Shown: positions 8,005 through 16,672 of the stretch, piece by piece
How positions within the stretch are numbered: the stretch's first letter is position 1
Layout of the letters: each line of letters begins with the position of its first letter
Assembly: GCF_947503705.1 (NCBI RefSeq)
Contig: NZ_CANNES010000004.1
Span: forward strand, 126,001-190,000
Direction of reading: 5' to 3'
Length of the DNA stretch: 64,000 bases
Source of the DNA: an uncultured Tateyamaria sp.
Lineage (GTDB): Bacteria; Pseudomonadota; Alphaproteobacteria; Rhodobacterales; Rhodobacteraceae
Translations under genes and position numbers: made by a program
Notes under the pieces: generated by a model
What the model saw: only the letters and a program-made list of their open reading frames with translations
Told to the model about the DNA's origin: nothing
The model's database searches: none

Positions 8005-9269
8005 TGCGAGATATGACCTGGGCCGACGGCTTTGACGAACAAGCGCGCGAGATCCTGCGCCGCAATGATCGGGGCGGTTATACGATTCCGACCTCGGGAC
8101 TTTATCCTTACCAATGGAACTGGGACAGCGCTTTTGCCGCACTGGGGTTTGCACAGTTTGATCTGGACCGGGCGTGGTGCGAGATCGAGACGCTGTTCAC
8201 CGGGCAATGGACCAATGGCATGGTCCCTCACATCCTGTTTCACGCGCCGGACGAGGGGTATTTCCCCAGCCACGAGGTATGGCAGGGCACGGGACCAATC
8301 CCGTCCTCTGGCATTTCGCAACCTCCCGTGGCCGCGACCATGGCACGCCTGATCTATGAGCGTGACCCAGAAATTGGGGCGGCGCGCATGGAGATGCTTT
8401 TTGACAAGATGGTAGCATGGCACCGCTGGTTCATGGCGTGGCGGTTAGATCGGGGAGCAGTCTGCGTGACCCACCCTTGGGAAGCCGGCCGTGACAATGC
8501 ACCCGATTGGGACGTGGCCATGGCCGCCATAACACCCGACGGTGTTGGCGAATACAAACGTCGCGACACGTCCCATGTAGACAGCAGTATGCGGCCCACC
8601 AAATACGACTATGACCGCTATATCTGGCTGGTACAGCGTGGGGCGCGGTTGGGCTGGGATGAGGCGGCGATGCTGGATGGCACACCGTTCCGGGTGGCCG
8701 ATCCGACGATGACCTTTACGCTTTTGAGGGCCATGCGCGACCTGGCGGTCATGGGCGCCGCCTTGGGCCGTGACACAGGCGAAATTGAAGGCTGGATCAA
8801 GGTGCTGGAGGCCGGGGCCGCCACGCTGTGGAACGACGATCTGGGCTGCTACGATTCGCGCGATGTGCGCAGTGGGACATGGGCCGGCGCCGTGTCCAAC
8901 GCGTCATTCCTGTGTTGGTACGCAGGGATTGACCGGCCCGAGATGCGCGACCTTTATCGGGACGTCTTGGCACAGGTGAAATACGGTGTGCCCTCCCTGC
9001 CGCCCAGTGATGACCGTTTTGACGGCAAACGCTATTGGCGCGGTCCTGTTTGGGGGGTGATGAACTTGATGATCGCACTGGGGCTGGCCGATATGGGGCT
9101 GACGGACGAGGCAGAGGCTTTGCGTGCCTCGACCGCTGATCTGGTCGCCCAACAGGGCTTTGCTGAATATTTCGATCCGCGCGATGGCGGCCCGGCGGGT
9201 GGCAGTTCCTTCACGTGGACGGCGGCCATCTGGCTTGGCTGGGCGTCGCCCAATGCACAAGGGGTTTGA
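8001..9269 (+). CDS. MGH1-like (GH63-type) glycoside hydrolase
   Basis: Cytoplasmic (alpha/alpha)6-barrel glycosidase of 422 residues without signal peptide. Motifs shared with glucosylglycerate and mannosylglycerate hydrolases are plain: [18 protein letters not shown] near the start, [14 protein letters not shown] in the middle (the Asp of GRDNAP is the expected acid catalyst) and [13 protein letters not shown] near the end (the Glu of AEYFDP is the expected base). It sits inside the ABC operon, 4 bases overlapping the permease and 2 bases before the ATPase, so the imported solute is presumably cleaved at once to a hexose and a small polyol or acid. The exact substrate is not proven; compatible solutes such as glucosylglycerate are the best guess. 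Confidence 0.85.
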   Translation: MMRDMTWADGFDEQAREILRRNDRGGYTIPTSGLYPYQWNWDSAFAALGFAQFDLDRAWCEIETLFTGQWTNGMVPHILFHAPDEGYFPSHEVWQGTGPIPSSGISQPPVAATMARLIYERDPEIGAARMEMLFDKMVAWHRWFMAWRLDRGAVCVTHPWEAGRDNAPDWDVAMAAITPDGVGEYKRRDTSHVDSSMRPTKYDYDRYIWLVQRGARLGWDEAAMLDGTPFRVADPTMTFTLLRAMRDLAVMGAALGRDTGEIEGWIKVLEAGAATLWNDDLGCYDSRDVRSGTWAGAVSNASFLCWYAGIDRPEMRDLYRDVLAQVKYGVPSLPPSDDRFDGKRYWRGPVWGVMNLMIALGLADMGLTDEAEALRASTADLVAQQGFAEYFDPRDGGPAGGSSFTWTAAIWLGWASPNAQGV

Positions 9270-9271
9270 CG

Positions 9272-10330
9272 ATGGGAGCAATTACACTCAACGCCGTCGA
9301 AAAATGGTTTGGTGATGTGCAGGTCATCAAGGGCGTCGACCTCGCCATCCAAGACGGCGAATTCGTCGTTTTTGTCGGCCCATCGGGTTGCGGCAAGTCA
9401 ACGTTGTTGCGCATGATCGGCGGGTTGGAGGATATCAGCCGGGGATCTCTCGACATCGACGGATCGGACGTGACAGACCAGCCGCCGAGCAAGCGAGGTC
9501 TGTCGATGGTGTTTCAATCCTACGCGCTTTACCCGCATATGTCCGTACGGGACAACATGGGCTTTTCCCTGAAAACGGCAGGCGCGCCCAAGGGTGAGAT
9601 CGCGCAAAAGGTGGATGCCGCCGCCGCGACGCTGAAGCTTGACACCTATCTCGACCGACGGCCCAAAGACCTGTCGGGCGGGCAGCGCCAGCGCGTGGCC
9701 ATCGGCCGGTCAATCGTGCGCGACCCTACTGCATTCCTCTTTGACGAACCTTTGTCCAACCTCGACGCCGCCCTTCGCGTCGAGATGCGCTATGAGATTT
9801 CAAAATTGCATCAGTCCCTTGGGGCCACGATGATCTACGTGACCCATGATCAGATCGAGGCGATGACCCTGGCCGACCGCATCGTGGTTTTGGATGCGGG
9901 TCGCATCATTCAGGTCGGTTCGCCCCGTGAACTTTACGCGCGCCCGGCAAACACTTTTGTCGCACAATTCATCGGCAGCCCCAAGATGAACGTTGTTTCC
10001 TGCGAAACAACAGGTGACGGCTATGTCGTTCCGGGTGGACGCAGCGGCCCTTATTCGGCGGGCGCGCCCGGCGCCACCCAAGTCGGCATTCGGCCAGAGC
10101 ACATTGGCGTAGATACTGCCGGGACCGGCCAGTGCGATGGCAAGGTTGACGTGATCGAATACCTGGGCGCAGACACTTTCGTGCTTTTTGATTGTGGGGC
10201 GGCAGGCCGGATCAATGTGCGTATTTCGGGTGAGGCTGATCTGGCCGTTGGCGATGCGCTCGGTCTGCACTTTCAGCCCGAGCATACACATTTCTTTGAT
10301 GCGAATGGTGACGCTCTGCGCCCAACCTAG
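9272..10330 (+). CDS. Carbohydrate ABC transporter ATPase (MalK/UgpC type)
   Basis: Energy-coupling subunit of the importer, 352 residues. Visible motifs: Walker [10 protein letters not shown] at about 38-46, Q-loop in FQSYALYPH, signature [10 protein letters not shown], Walker [13 protein letters not shown] and the switch His in [15 protein letters not shown]. After residue 240 there is the TOBE/MalK-like regulatory domain (FIGSPKMN, then IRPEHIG). The start at 9272 fits the family ([14 protein letters not shown]); longer versions add an out-of-family leader. It is the last gene of the operon and its stop codon is part of a strong terminator hairpin. Confidence 0.95.
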   Translation: MGAITLNAVEKWFGDVQVIKGVDLAIQDGEFVVFVGPSGCGKSTLLRMIGGLEDISRGSLDIDGSDVTDQPPSKRGLSMVFQSYALYPHMSVRDNMGFSLKTAGAPKGEIAQKVDAAAATLKLDTYLDRRPKDLSGGQRQRVAIGRSIVRDPTAFLFDEPLSNLDAALRVEMRYEISKLHQSLGATMIYVTHDQIEAMTLADRIVVLDAGRIIQVGSPRELYARPANTFVAQFIGSPKMNVVSCETTGDGYVVPGGRSGPYSAGAPGATQVGIRPEHIGVDTAGTGQCDGKVDVIEYLGADTFVLFDCGAAGRINVRISGEADLAVGDALGLHFQPEHTHFFDANGDALRPT

Positions 10331-10351
10331 GCGCTTTGCCAAGCGCCTAGG
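10326..10351 (+). terminator. Terminator of the glycoside ABC operon
   Basis: Perfect 11-bp stem CCTAGGCGCTT / AAGCGCCTAGG with a TGCC loop, starting within the ATPase stop codon and followed by ATCGAGTATTTTT. The T run is 7 bases downstream, so it may be partly Rho-assisted. The hairpin also faces the convergent otnC gene. Confidence 0.7.
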
Positions 10352-10424
10352 ATCGAGTATTTTTCAGGAGAATTACAAGGCGCTTTGTTTCGTCAGTGTT
10401 CCCAAACCACTGATCAATCCCGTC

Positions 10425-11075
10425 TCAATCGCCCCACGGAATATCAAACTTGGTCACGACGGTTTGAACCTGCTCTTCGCTCAGCGCCCGGGGTGACATG
10501 CCCCGCGTCATGAGGGCGAGGCGGGCGGTGTCCTCCAACTCTTCGATGGCATTGCAGGCCGCTTCGACATCCTGACCCGCAACGACAGGGCCGTGATTGG
10601 CCAACATCACAGCGCTGCGTTTACCCGCCAGACCGCGTACTGCGTCCCCCATCGCGGGATCACCGGGCAGGAAGAACGGCAAGAGCGTGACCTTGCCCAA
10701 TTTCATAATCCCGTATGGTGTCAGTGGCGGCAGAAAATTATCGGGATCGGCGCCGGGCAACATCGACAGGGCGACCGAATGGCAGCTGTGCAGATGCACC
10801 ACCGCGCCCGCCGTGCTGCGCGTGTCGTAAAACGCGCTGTGCAACGGCATTTCCTTGGTCGGCTTGTCGCCATGGATCAGCTGACCTGCGGCGTCAAAGC
10901 GGCTAAGGCGCGCAGGATCAAGGCGGCCAAAGCTCGTGCCAGTGGGCGAGACAAGCAAGCCTCCATCCTCGGTCCGCGCCGATATGTTCCCTGTACTACC
11001 ATGGGTCAATCCCCGCTCGAACAAGGACCGCGCCAAGAGGCAGATTTGTTCGCGCAGGGCGTTTTCGTTGCTCAT
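10425..11075 (-). CDS. otnC: 3-oxo-tetronate 4-phosphate decarboxylase (class II aldolase family)
   Basis: Expected to decarboxylate 3-oxo-tetronate 4-phosphate to dihydroxyacetone phosphate in D-erythronate or L-threonate breakdown. The 216 residues form a class II aldolase/adducin domain: GNISAR and SPTGTSFG form the phosphate pocket, the acid in PTKEMPLHSAFY is the catalytic Glu, and VHLHSCHS and ANHGPVV hold the metal-binding histidines. Its start overlaps the stop of the otnK gene by 4 bases, the arrangement known for otn operons. No otnI isomerase or threonate dehydrogenase gene is found nearby, so these steps must be encoded elsewhere or the pathway enters at 3-oxo-tetronate. Confidence 0.9.
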   Translation of the reverse strand: MSNENALREQICLLARSLFERGLTHGSTGNISARTEDGGLLVSPTGTSFGRLDPARLSRFDAAGQLIHGDKPTKEMPLHSAFYDTRSTAGAVVHLHSCHSVALSMLPGADPDNFLPPLTPYGIMKLGKVTLLPFFLPGDPAMGDAVRGLAGKRSAVMLANHGPVVAGQDVEAACNAIEELEDTARLALMTRGMSPRALSEEQVQTVVTKFDIPWGD

Positions 11076-12307
11076 TGGTCGGCCAGTACTCTGTCTGCTT
11101 TATCAAAGAAGTCGTCGGCACCGAAGTTGCCGGATTTCAGCGCAACCACCAGGTCAGGCCCGGTCCGCAGGGCGGGCACACCCGGGTCGATTTCTGGCCC
11201 GATCTCAAGCGTATCGAGCGACAATCCTTCGATCACGGCGCCCGATGTCTCGCCTCCCGCGGTGATGATCCGGGTCGCACCGCCGTCTCGGCACAGCCGT
11301 GCCACGTCTGCAAAGAACCCTTCGAGCGCATCAGCGGACCGTTCGCGCCCGTATGTGTCTTGTACCGCGCGCACCACAGCGGGATCCGCCGAACTGTAGG
11401 CCAGCGGCAGACCCTCTTGGGCCAGCAACCACGATGCCATGTCAGAGGCGTGCAATCGTCCTTCGATCACATCAGCCGCCACGATCTCCCGAACGGGATT
11501 GCCTTTGCCATGGCGCGCGACCTGCGCCCGCGTCGCGTTGGAGCACGAGCCCGAAAGCGCCACCGCCTTGCCTGATTGCCCCGTCCACGCGACCTTGCCC
11601 GCAGTGCAGCCAAAGTTCGCGGGCAGTCCCAGCGCCACTCCGGACCCCCCGGTGATCAATGGCAAATCGCGCGCGGCCTCACCGATCACACGCAAATCGG
11701 CATCGCGAATGGCGTCCAAAACGATGTGTCGGTGCCCTGCCTTGTGCTGTGCGTCCAGTGCGGCGGCGACGGCCCCTGCCCCTTCAAACACATCCCCTGC
11801 TGCGACGTGGCCCACCGAATAAGTCGATTGCGCCGCCATACAGCGGCGCAGGTCGGGGTCTGTCATAGGCGTCAGAGGATGGTTCTGCATCCCGCTTTCG
11901 CTCAGCAACATATCATTCACGAACAGATGCCCCTGATAGACCGACCGCCCGGTCCCCGGGAAGGCCGGGCAAACGATCACCTTGTGAGCGCCCAGCGCAT
12001 CGGCCAGGGCATCTGCCACGGGGCCAATATTGCCTTCGGCCGTGCTGTCAAATGTCGAGCAATACTTGAAAAAAAACTGCGTGCAGCCCTGCGCTTGCAG
12101 CCATTTGAGCGCCTCCAACGACTTCGCAACAGCCTCTGCCGGATCAATGGACCGGGACTTCAACGCGACGACGCCGGCCTCAACGCCTGAATCAGCCGGG
12201 CCCGTTGGCACGCCAGTATATTGCGTTACCCGCATCCCGCCGTTGGCCAGCGTGTTCGCCAGATCGCTGGAGCCCGTGAAATCATCGCCGATGCAGCCCA
12301 GTTTCAT
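11072..12307 (-). CDS. otnK: 3-oxo-tetronate kinase (DUF1537 family)
   Basis: ATP-dependent kinase making 3-oxo-tetronate 4-phosphate, the substrate of the next gene. The 411 residues carry the two halves typical of the former DUF1537 family: an N-terminal substrate domain beginning LGCIGDDFTGSSDLANTLANGG with FKYCSTFDSTAEGNIGP, and a C-terminal nucleotide-binding domain with VALSGSCS, ITAGGETSGAVIE and, near the end, PALRTGPDLVVALKSGNFG. Assignment rests on these motifs and on the overlapping class II aldolase gene. It follows a LysR gene on the same strand after 93 bp, so the regulator may be part of the same transcription unit. Confidence 0.92.
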   Translation of the reverse strand: MKLGCIGDDFTGSSDLANTLANGGMRVTQYTGVPTGPADSGVEAGVVALKSRSIDPAEAVAKSLEALKWLQAQGCTQFFFKYCSTFDSTAEGNIGPVADALADALGAHKVIVCPAFPGTGRSVYQGHLFVNDMLLSESGMQNHPLTPMTDPDLRRCMAAQSTYSVGHVAAGDVFEGAGAVAAALDAQHKAGHRHIVLDAIRDADLRVIGEAARDLPLITGGSGVALGLPANFGCTAGKVAWTGQSGKAVALSGSCSNATRAQVARHGKGNPVREIVAADVIEGRLHASDMASWLLAQEGLPLAYSSADPAVVRAVQDTYGRERSADALEGFFADVARLCRDGGATRIITAGGETSGAVIEGLSLDTLEIGPEIDPGVPALRTGPDLVVALKSGNFGADDFFDKADRVLADQ

Positions 12308-12400
12308 ATGTCAGGTCCTTAAAATTTGGTTGCGCCAGACAAACATTTTGGTGCCCCCCTTCGCAAGCGGCTTTGCCGTCGCGGTCCAAATTTCGAGATT

Positions 12401-13264
12401 TCAGGGTTGGACCCAGTGCCGAAACCAATCGACAAAGGCTTGCTGCGCGATGGGCAAGTTCGTGGCATTTTGAGCCAGATAGTAGCCCTCAATGGCACGT
12501 GTTTGGGGAATGTCGAGTGCCACAAGCCGCCCGTCTTGCAGGGCACGTCGGGCGATCAGGCTGTGGGTAAGCGCGACACCAGCACCTTGCAATGCAAGAT
12601 CAACAGCCAGCCCATGGGTGTCCACCTCAATCAGGGGTGCGGGCCAGTTCCTTCGCCCCATGGCGCGCCCGATGTCTTGCCAGCCGGTTGAAAGGCCAAC
12701 GGGCTGGATCATCGGCAAGTGCACCGCTCGATCCCAATCGATCGGCTGCCCCTCGGCGACCACGGCGCACAGCTCTGACGGTTCAAGCAGTTGTGCGTTC
12801 CTCCCCACGACCGCCTGTGCGCCAAAGCGAATATCGATATCGGCACGCGTGGCGCTGAAGTCATCAGGCCAAATCGTGGACACCAATTGCAAGGCCACAC
12901 CGGGATGCGCAGCGTGAAAGTGGCGCAGCCCCGGCGCCAGCACCCATTGCGACACACTGGCGCTGGTGGCGATGGTCAATTTTGGGACCTCTTGCGTCGG
13001 CACAAACCGCTCTGTCGCTTGGGCCAATTGCGCCATGGCGGCAGCCACATCAGGTACGAGGCCTCGCCCCGCCTCGGTCAGGATCAACGCTCGTTTGCCC
13101 CGAATGAACAGCGGTGCTCCCAGCCGTTGCTCCAACGCGCGCACATGTTGGCTGATCGCGGATTGGGTAAAGCCCAGCTCATCTGCTGCAGCGGTAAAAC
13201 TCAGATGCCGGGCAGCCGCATCAAAGGCGCGAAACCAGGTCAGGGGGGGCAGGCTTTTGGGCAT
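12401..13264 (-). CDS. LysR family transcriptional regulator (GcvA-like)
   Basis: DNA-binding regulator of 287 residues. The winged helix-turn-helix is at about 8-66 (LTWFRAFDAAARHLSFTAAADELGFTQSAISQHVRALE), followed by an effector-binding domain like that of GcvA. It has two possible targets. It is divergent from the operon starting at 13366, with an ATAAG-N5-CTTAT site (a T-N11-A box) just upstream of its own start, and it is also co-oriented with otnK-otnC downstream. Divergent placement is the classical LysR arrangement, so the monooxygenase operon is the first candidate target; control of otnKC is possible too. Confidence 0.92.
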   Translation of the reverse strand: MPKSLPPLTWFRAFDAAARHLSFTAAADELGFTQSAISQHVRALEQRLGAPLFIRGKRALILTEAGRGLVPDVAAAMAQLAQATERFVPTQEVPKLTIATSASVSQWVLAPGLRHFHAAHPGVALQLVSTIWPDDFSATRADIDIRFGAQAVVGRNAQLLEPSELCAVVAEGQPIDWDRAVHLPMIQPVGLSTGWQDIGRAMGRRNWPAPLIEVDTHGLAVDLALQGAGVALTHSLIARRALQDGRLVALDIPQTRAIEGYYLAQNATNLPIAQQAFVDWFRHWVQP

Positions 13265-13276
13265 TGCGAACTAAGA

Positions 13277-13293
13277 CATAAGATTAACTTATG
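13277..13293. promoter_or_regulatory. LysR-type binding site in divergent promoter
   Basis: CATAAG-N5-CTTATG, containing ATAAGATTAACTTAT, which fits the T-N11-A rule for LysR boxes. A second overlapping dyad, TATGA-AG-TCATA, follows directly. The region is AT-rich against GC-rich surroundings and lies 13 bp from the regulator start and 73 bp from the divergent operon start. Confidence 0.5.
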
Positions 13294-13365
13294 AAGTCAT
13301 ATACTTTTCTATCGCTTTGGTAAAATCCTATCTGCTTTTATCCTTGCCCCGAGGAAGGAGCCCCG

Positions 13366-13965
13366 ATGACACCCGAAATCCGCAAGATCGTAACCTATCA
13401 GGAGGATATCCTGATCGAAGGGTTCAAAGCCGCCGCCACACCTTGGCGCATGTGTGCTGTCGCCGCCGTGCTGACCAATCCGTGGGCAGGCCGATTTGTC
13501 TCGGACCTCAAACCCGAAATCATGGCCTTTGGGCCGATCCTCGGGGCCGAATTGACCGCCCGCATTACCGAAATATGCGGTGGGGGCGACCAGATCGAAG
13601 CCTTTGGCAAATCCGCTGTTGTCGGGCTAGATGGAGAGATCGAGCACGCCTCCGGCCTGATCCACACCCTGCGGTTCGGAAATCACTTCCGTGAAGCTGT
13701 GCAGGCCACGTCCTATCTGGCCTTTACCAACACACGAGGCGCCGCGAATGCGCCGATTCAGATCCCGCTGATGGACAAACACGATGCGGGTCGCCGTTCG
13801 CATTACCTGACCGTCCATTTTTCGATTCCCGACGCGCCGCGCGCGGACGAGGTTGTGGTGGCCTTGGGTGCGGCGACCTCGGGCCGTCCGCATCACCGTA
13901 TCGGTGACCGGTATCAAGACCTCAAGGACCTGGGACATGACCTGGACAATCCGGCCGCGATCTGA
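13366..13965 (+). CDS. Amino acid synthesis (AA_synth, former DUF1185) family protein
   Basis: 199-residue protein of a small family called AA_synth, whose biochemical role is not established despite the name. Recognisable parts are ITYQED-like start (KIVTYQEDILIEGF), PWRMCAVAAVLTNPWAGRFV, and the late stretch HDAGRRSHYLTVHFSIPDAPRADEVV followed by VALGAATSGRPHHRIGDRYQD. It is the first gene of a tightly packed operon with a hydrolase, a flavin reductase, a luciferase-like monooxygenase and an aldehyde dehydrogenase. AGGAAGGAG precedes the ATG. In this setting it may act on an amide, hydrazide or lactam-like intermediate, which is only a guess. Confidence 0.85.
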   Translation: MTPEIRKIVTYQEDILIEGFKAAATPWRMCAVAAVLTNPWAGRFVSDLKPEIMAFGPILGAELTARITEICGGGDQIEAFGKSAVVGLDGEIEHASGLIHTLRFGNHFREAVQATSYLAFTNTRGAANAPIQIPLMDKHDAGRRSHYLTVHFSIPDAPRADEVVVALGAATSGRPHHRIGDRYQDLKDLGHDLDNPAAI

Positions 13966-14728
13966 GGGGCCGGGTGGCCTTTACTATTGGACGGAAGGGG
14001 CAGGGCCGCCGATTGTCCTGATCCACGGTGTTGGCCTGCGGGCTGAGGCGTGGGGGGGCATCGCGCCTCTTTTGGCAAAGGATTTCACCGTATATGCGGT
14101 GGACATGCCGGGCCATGGCGCGTCGCCTTTGGATAGGGCGCGCAGCCTGAGCGATTATACCGCGCGTTTTTCCGTCTTCATCGATGGTTTGGACGCAGCC
14201 CCAATCGTTGCAGGTCATTCCATGGGTGCGTTCATCGCGCTTGATCTTGCGACCCGCGGGGCCAACGCCTTACGTGCCGTCGCCGCTCTGAACGCGGTCT
14301 TTGAACGTTCAGACGCCGCGGCATCGGCCGTCCAAGCGCGCGCCAAGGCATTGGACGGCGGCAGCGGTGCAGATCCGTTGGCCCCTCTGGAACGTTGGTT
14401 CGGCGCATCGCCGCATGGCTCTGTGGGAGCGGCGGCAAAAGCTTGCCGAACGTGGCTGACCTCGGTCGACCCTGAAGGCTATGCGCAGGCCTATCGTGTA
14501 TTTGCGCATCACGACGGGCCAAACCGCGCTGCGCTCGCAGAGTTGCAAACACCAACTCTGTTTCTGACCGGTAGTCAGGACCCAAACTCCACCCCCGCCA
14601 TGAGTCATGAGATGGCACGCCTCACCCCCAACGGCCGGGCGCAGATCGAGGCAGATGCCGCGCATATGGCACCAATGACCCACGCACCATCCATCGCCAC
14701 CGCGATCCGGGCATTGATGACGCCATGA
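13937..14728 (+). CDS. Alpha/beta hydrolase
   Basis: Serine hydrolase of 263 residues, start at the ATG that overlaps the end of the upstream gene by 29 bases. The fold is clear: oxyanion region IVLIHGVGLRAEAWGG, nucleophile elbow GHSMG (Ser about 94), late Asp in TGSQDPNSTP and catalytic His in DAAHMAPMTH. Sequence style is that of small-molecule esterases and carbon-carbon hydrolases such as 3-oxoadipate enol-lactonase relatives. In the operon it lies before the flavin reductase (4-base ATGA overlap) and monooxygenase, and would suit opening an ester or lactone made by oxygenation. Confidence 0.88.
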   Translation: MTWTIRPRSEGPGGLYYWTEGAGPPIVLIHGVGLRAEAWGGIAPLLAKDFTVYAVDMPGHGASPLDRARSLSDYTARFSVFIDGLDAAPIVAGHSMGAFIALDLATRGANALRAVAALNAVFERSDAAASAVQARAKALDGGSGADPLAPLERWFGASPHGSVGAAAKACRTWLTSVDPEGYAQAYRVFAHHDGPNRAALAELQTPTLFLTGSQDPNSTPAMSHEMARLTPNGRAQIEADAAHMAPMTHAPSIATAIRALMTP

Positions 14729-15618
14729 CCCACGACGCCCAAGCCCTCCGTGTCGCTTTTGGCCGATTCATGACCGGAGTAACCATCGTGACCAGCCGCC
14801 GTGATGACGGGGCGCCCATTGGCTTTACGGCCAATTCCTTCACCTCTGTGTCGCTTGATCCGCCTTTGTTGCTGGTCTGCCCAGGCCAGCACCTGTCCAG
14901 CTATCCCGATTTTCAGACCACAAACCATTTCGCTGTCAGCATCCTTGCCGAGGGGCAAGAGGACGTATCGAACCGGTTTGCGAGCAGCAAGGCGGACCGA
15001 TTTGGGCCAGGCGGCTGGTCGTCCGGGCACGCGGACATGCCCCTGATTGACGGACGGGCGGCCGGATTTGTCTGCGAAGTGTTCGAAAGAGTGCCTGCGG
15101 GAGATCATACGGTTTTGATCGGACGCGTTGTCGATTTTGATGCAAATAACGCACCCGGATTGGGCTATGGGCCCGACGGCTATTTTGCACTGGGCCAAGA
15201 ACGCCGGGCCGAGGCTCCAGCGGCCAAGCACACCCGCGCATGCGTTCTGCTAGATGACGGGCAGCATATCTACCTCACTGCGCATGGCGATCTGCCATCC
15301 GTCCAGATCGGGCCGGATGCCAGCCCTTTGCAAGGGATCGAAGCCCATCTGGCGACGCAACACATCAAGGCGGATTTGGGCGTCGTCTATGCGCTGTACG
15401 ATCAGGACGACGGCGGGCGCGAGATCGTGTTTCGGGGGCACGTTGCCACAGCACCCGCCGGATTGACGCAAGCACCCATTGCAACGGCAACCGCCGCCGA
15501 TCCGGCGCTCGACGCGTTGCTCAAACGCTTTGCCCAGGAACACAAAACCCAGGCCTTTGGCCTTTATGTCGGCTCCAACCGCGCAGGCGACGTGCTGCGC
15601 GCAGATACCAGGGGATAG
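14725..15618 (+). CDS. Flavin reductase family protein (FMN reductase component)
   Basis: Likely supplies reduced FMN to the luciferase-like monooxygenase encoded next. Residues 1-165 are a typical flavin reductase domain (RFMTGVTIVTS, PIGFTANSFTSVSLDPPLLLVC, HFAVSILAEGQEDVSNRFAS, GDHTVLIGRVVDF). The family usually ends near 170 residues; this protein has 297, with a C-terminal extension of about 125 residues starting after QERRAEAP. The extension contains CVLLDDGQHIYLTAHGDLPSV and looks like a separate domain that I do not recognise; it may be a sensor or docking domain. Start overlaps the previous stop (ATGA); the next gene begins 2 bases later. Confidence 0.87.
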   Translation: MTHDAQALRVAFGRFMTGVTIVTSRRDDGAPIGFTANSFTSVSLDPPLLLVCPGQHLSSYPDFQTTNHFAVSILAEGQEDVSNRFASSKADRFGPGGWSSGHADMPLIDGRAAGFVCEVFERVPAGDHTVLIGRVVDFDANNAPGLGYGPDGYFALGQERRAEAPAAKHTRACVLLDDGQHIYLTAHGDLPSVQIGPDASPLQGIEAHLATQHIKADLGVVYALYDQDDGGREIVFRGHVATAPAGLTQAPIATATAADPALDALLKRFAQEHKTQAFGLYVGSNRAGDVLRADTRG

Positions 15619-15620
15619 TC

Positions 15621-16655
15621 ATGGATTTTTCGCTCTTTGCGCATATGGAACGGCTGAGCCCGGAACAAAACCACAGCGATCTTTATGATGAATTCATTGG
15701 ACTGTGCAAAATGGCCGATGACGGCGGGATGCGGGCGATCTGGACGGGCGAGCATCACGGGATGGAGTTCACCATCGCACCCAACCCATTTACAACGATT
15801 GCCGACCTGGCCCACCACACCAAGAATGTGCGGCTGGGCACCGGTACGGTTGTCGTTCCCTTCTGGCATCCGATCAAGCTGGCTGGTGAGGCCGCGATGA
15901 CCGACCTGATCACGGGCGGTCGACTGGAGATTGGGGCCGCACGAGGCGCATACAGCTATGAATACGAGCGGATGATGCCGGGCCTGGATGCCTGGGAGGC
16001 CGGGCAAAGGATGCGTGAAACACTGCCCTTGTTGCGCGACCTGTGGGGCGGCGACTGCGCGCATGAGGGGGAGTTTTATAGCTTTCCCGCAACCACGACC
16101 GCCCCGCGCCCGAAACAGGAAGATGGCCCTCCCATTTGGGTGGCCGCGCGCGATCCCAACAGCCACGCCTTTGCCGTCCAAAATGGGTTCAACGTGCAGG
16201 TGACCCCGCTCTGGCAAGGCGATGCGGAAATCGACGACTTGATGGCCAAGTTCAACACCGCCTGCAACGACTATGACGGGCCCCGGCCCAAGATCATGCT
16301 GTTGCACCACACCTATGTGGCCGCAGACGCCGAAGATGCGGATCGCGGCGCCCGTGAACTCAGCCGATTTTACAACTATTTCGGAGCCTGGTTTCAAAAC
16401 AAGAGGCCCGTGCGCCAAGGGCTGATGGAAGAGATCAGCGACGACGACATTGCGGGCAACAAGATGATGGCCGCCGAAACCCTGCGCCGGGATTTGACCA
16501 TCGGTACGGCCCAAGACGTGATAGACAGGCTGAAACGCTATGAGGATCTGGGCTATGACGAGTTTTCGTTCTGGATCGACAGCGGGATGAGCACGGAGCG
16601 CAAGCGCGCCTCACTGGCCCGCTTCATTGACGATGTCATGCCCGCATTCACGTGA
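15621..16655 (+). CDS. Luciferase-like (LLM class) flavin-dependent monooxygenase
   Basis: FMNH2-dependent oxygenase of the bacterial luciferase superfamily, 344 residues, TIM-barrel. Family features: MDFSLFAHMERLSPEQNHS start, AIWTGEHHGMEF (flavin-site His pair), RLGTGTVVVPFWHPIKLAGEAAMTDLITGGRLEIGAARGAY, PPIWVAARDPNSHAFA. It follows the flavin reductase with 2 bases between, giving a two-component system. Downstream is an aldehyde dehydrogenase. Such enzymes oxidise aldehydes, sulfonates, chelators or cyclic ketones; nothing in the sequence fixes the substrate. Confidence 0.92.
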   Translation: MDFSLFAHMERLSPEQNHSDLYDEFIGLCKMADDGGMRAIWTGEHHGMEFTIAPNPFTTIADLAHHTKNVRLGTGTVVVPFWHPIKLAGEAAMTDLITGGRLEIGAARGAYSYEYERMMPGLDAWEAGQRMRETLPLLRDLWGGDCAHEGEFYSFPATTTAPRPKQEDGPPIWVAARDPNSHAFAVQNGFNVQVTPLWQGDAEIDDLMAKFNTACNDYDGPRPKIMLLHHTYVAADAEDADRGARELSRFYNYFGAWFQNKRPVRQGLMEEISDDDIAGNKMMAAETLRRDLTIGTAQDVIDRLKRYEDLGYDEFSFWIDSGMSTERKRASLARFIDDVMPAFT

Positions 16656-16672
16656 GGCAGAGGACCAAAGAT

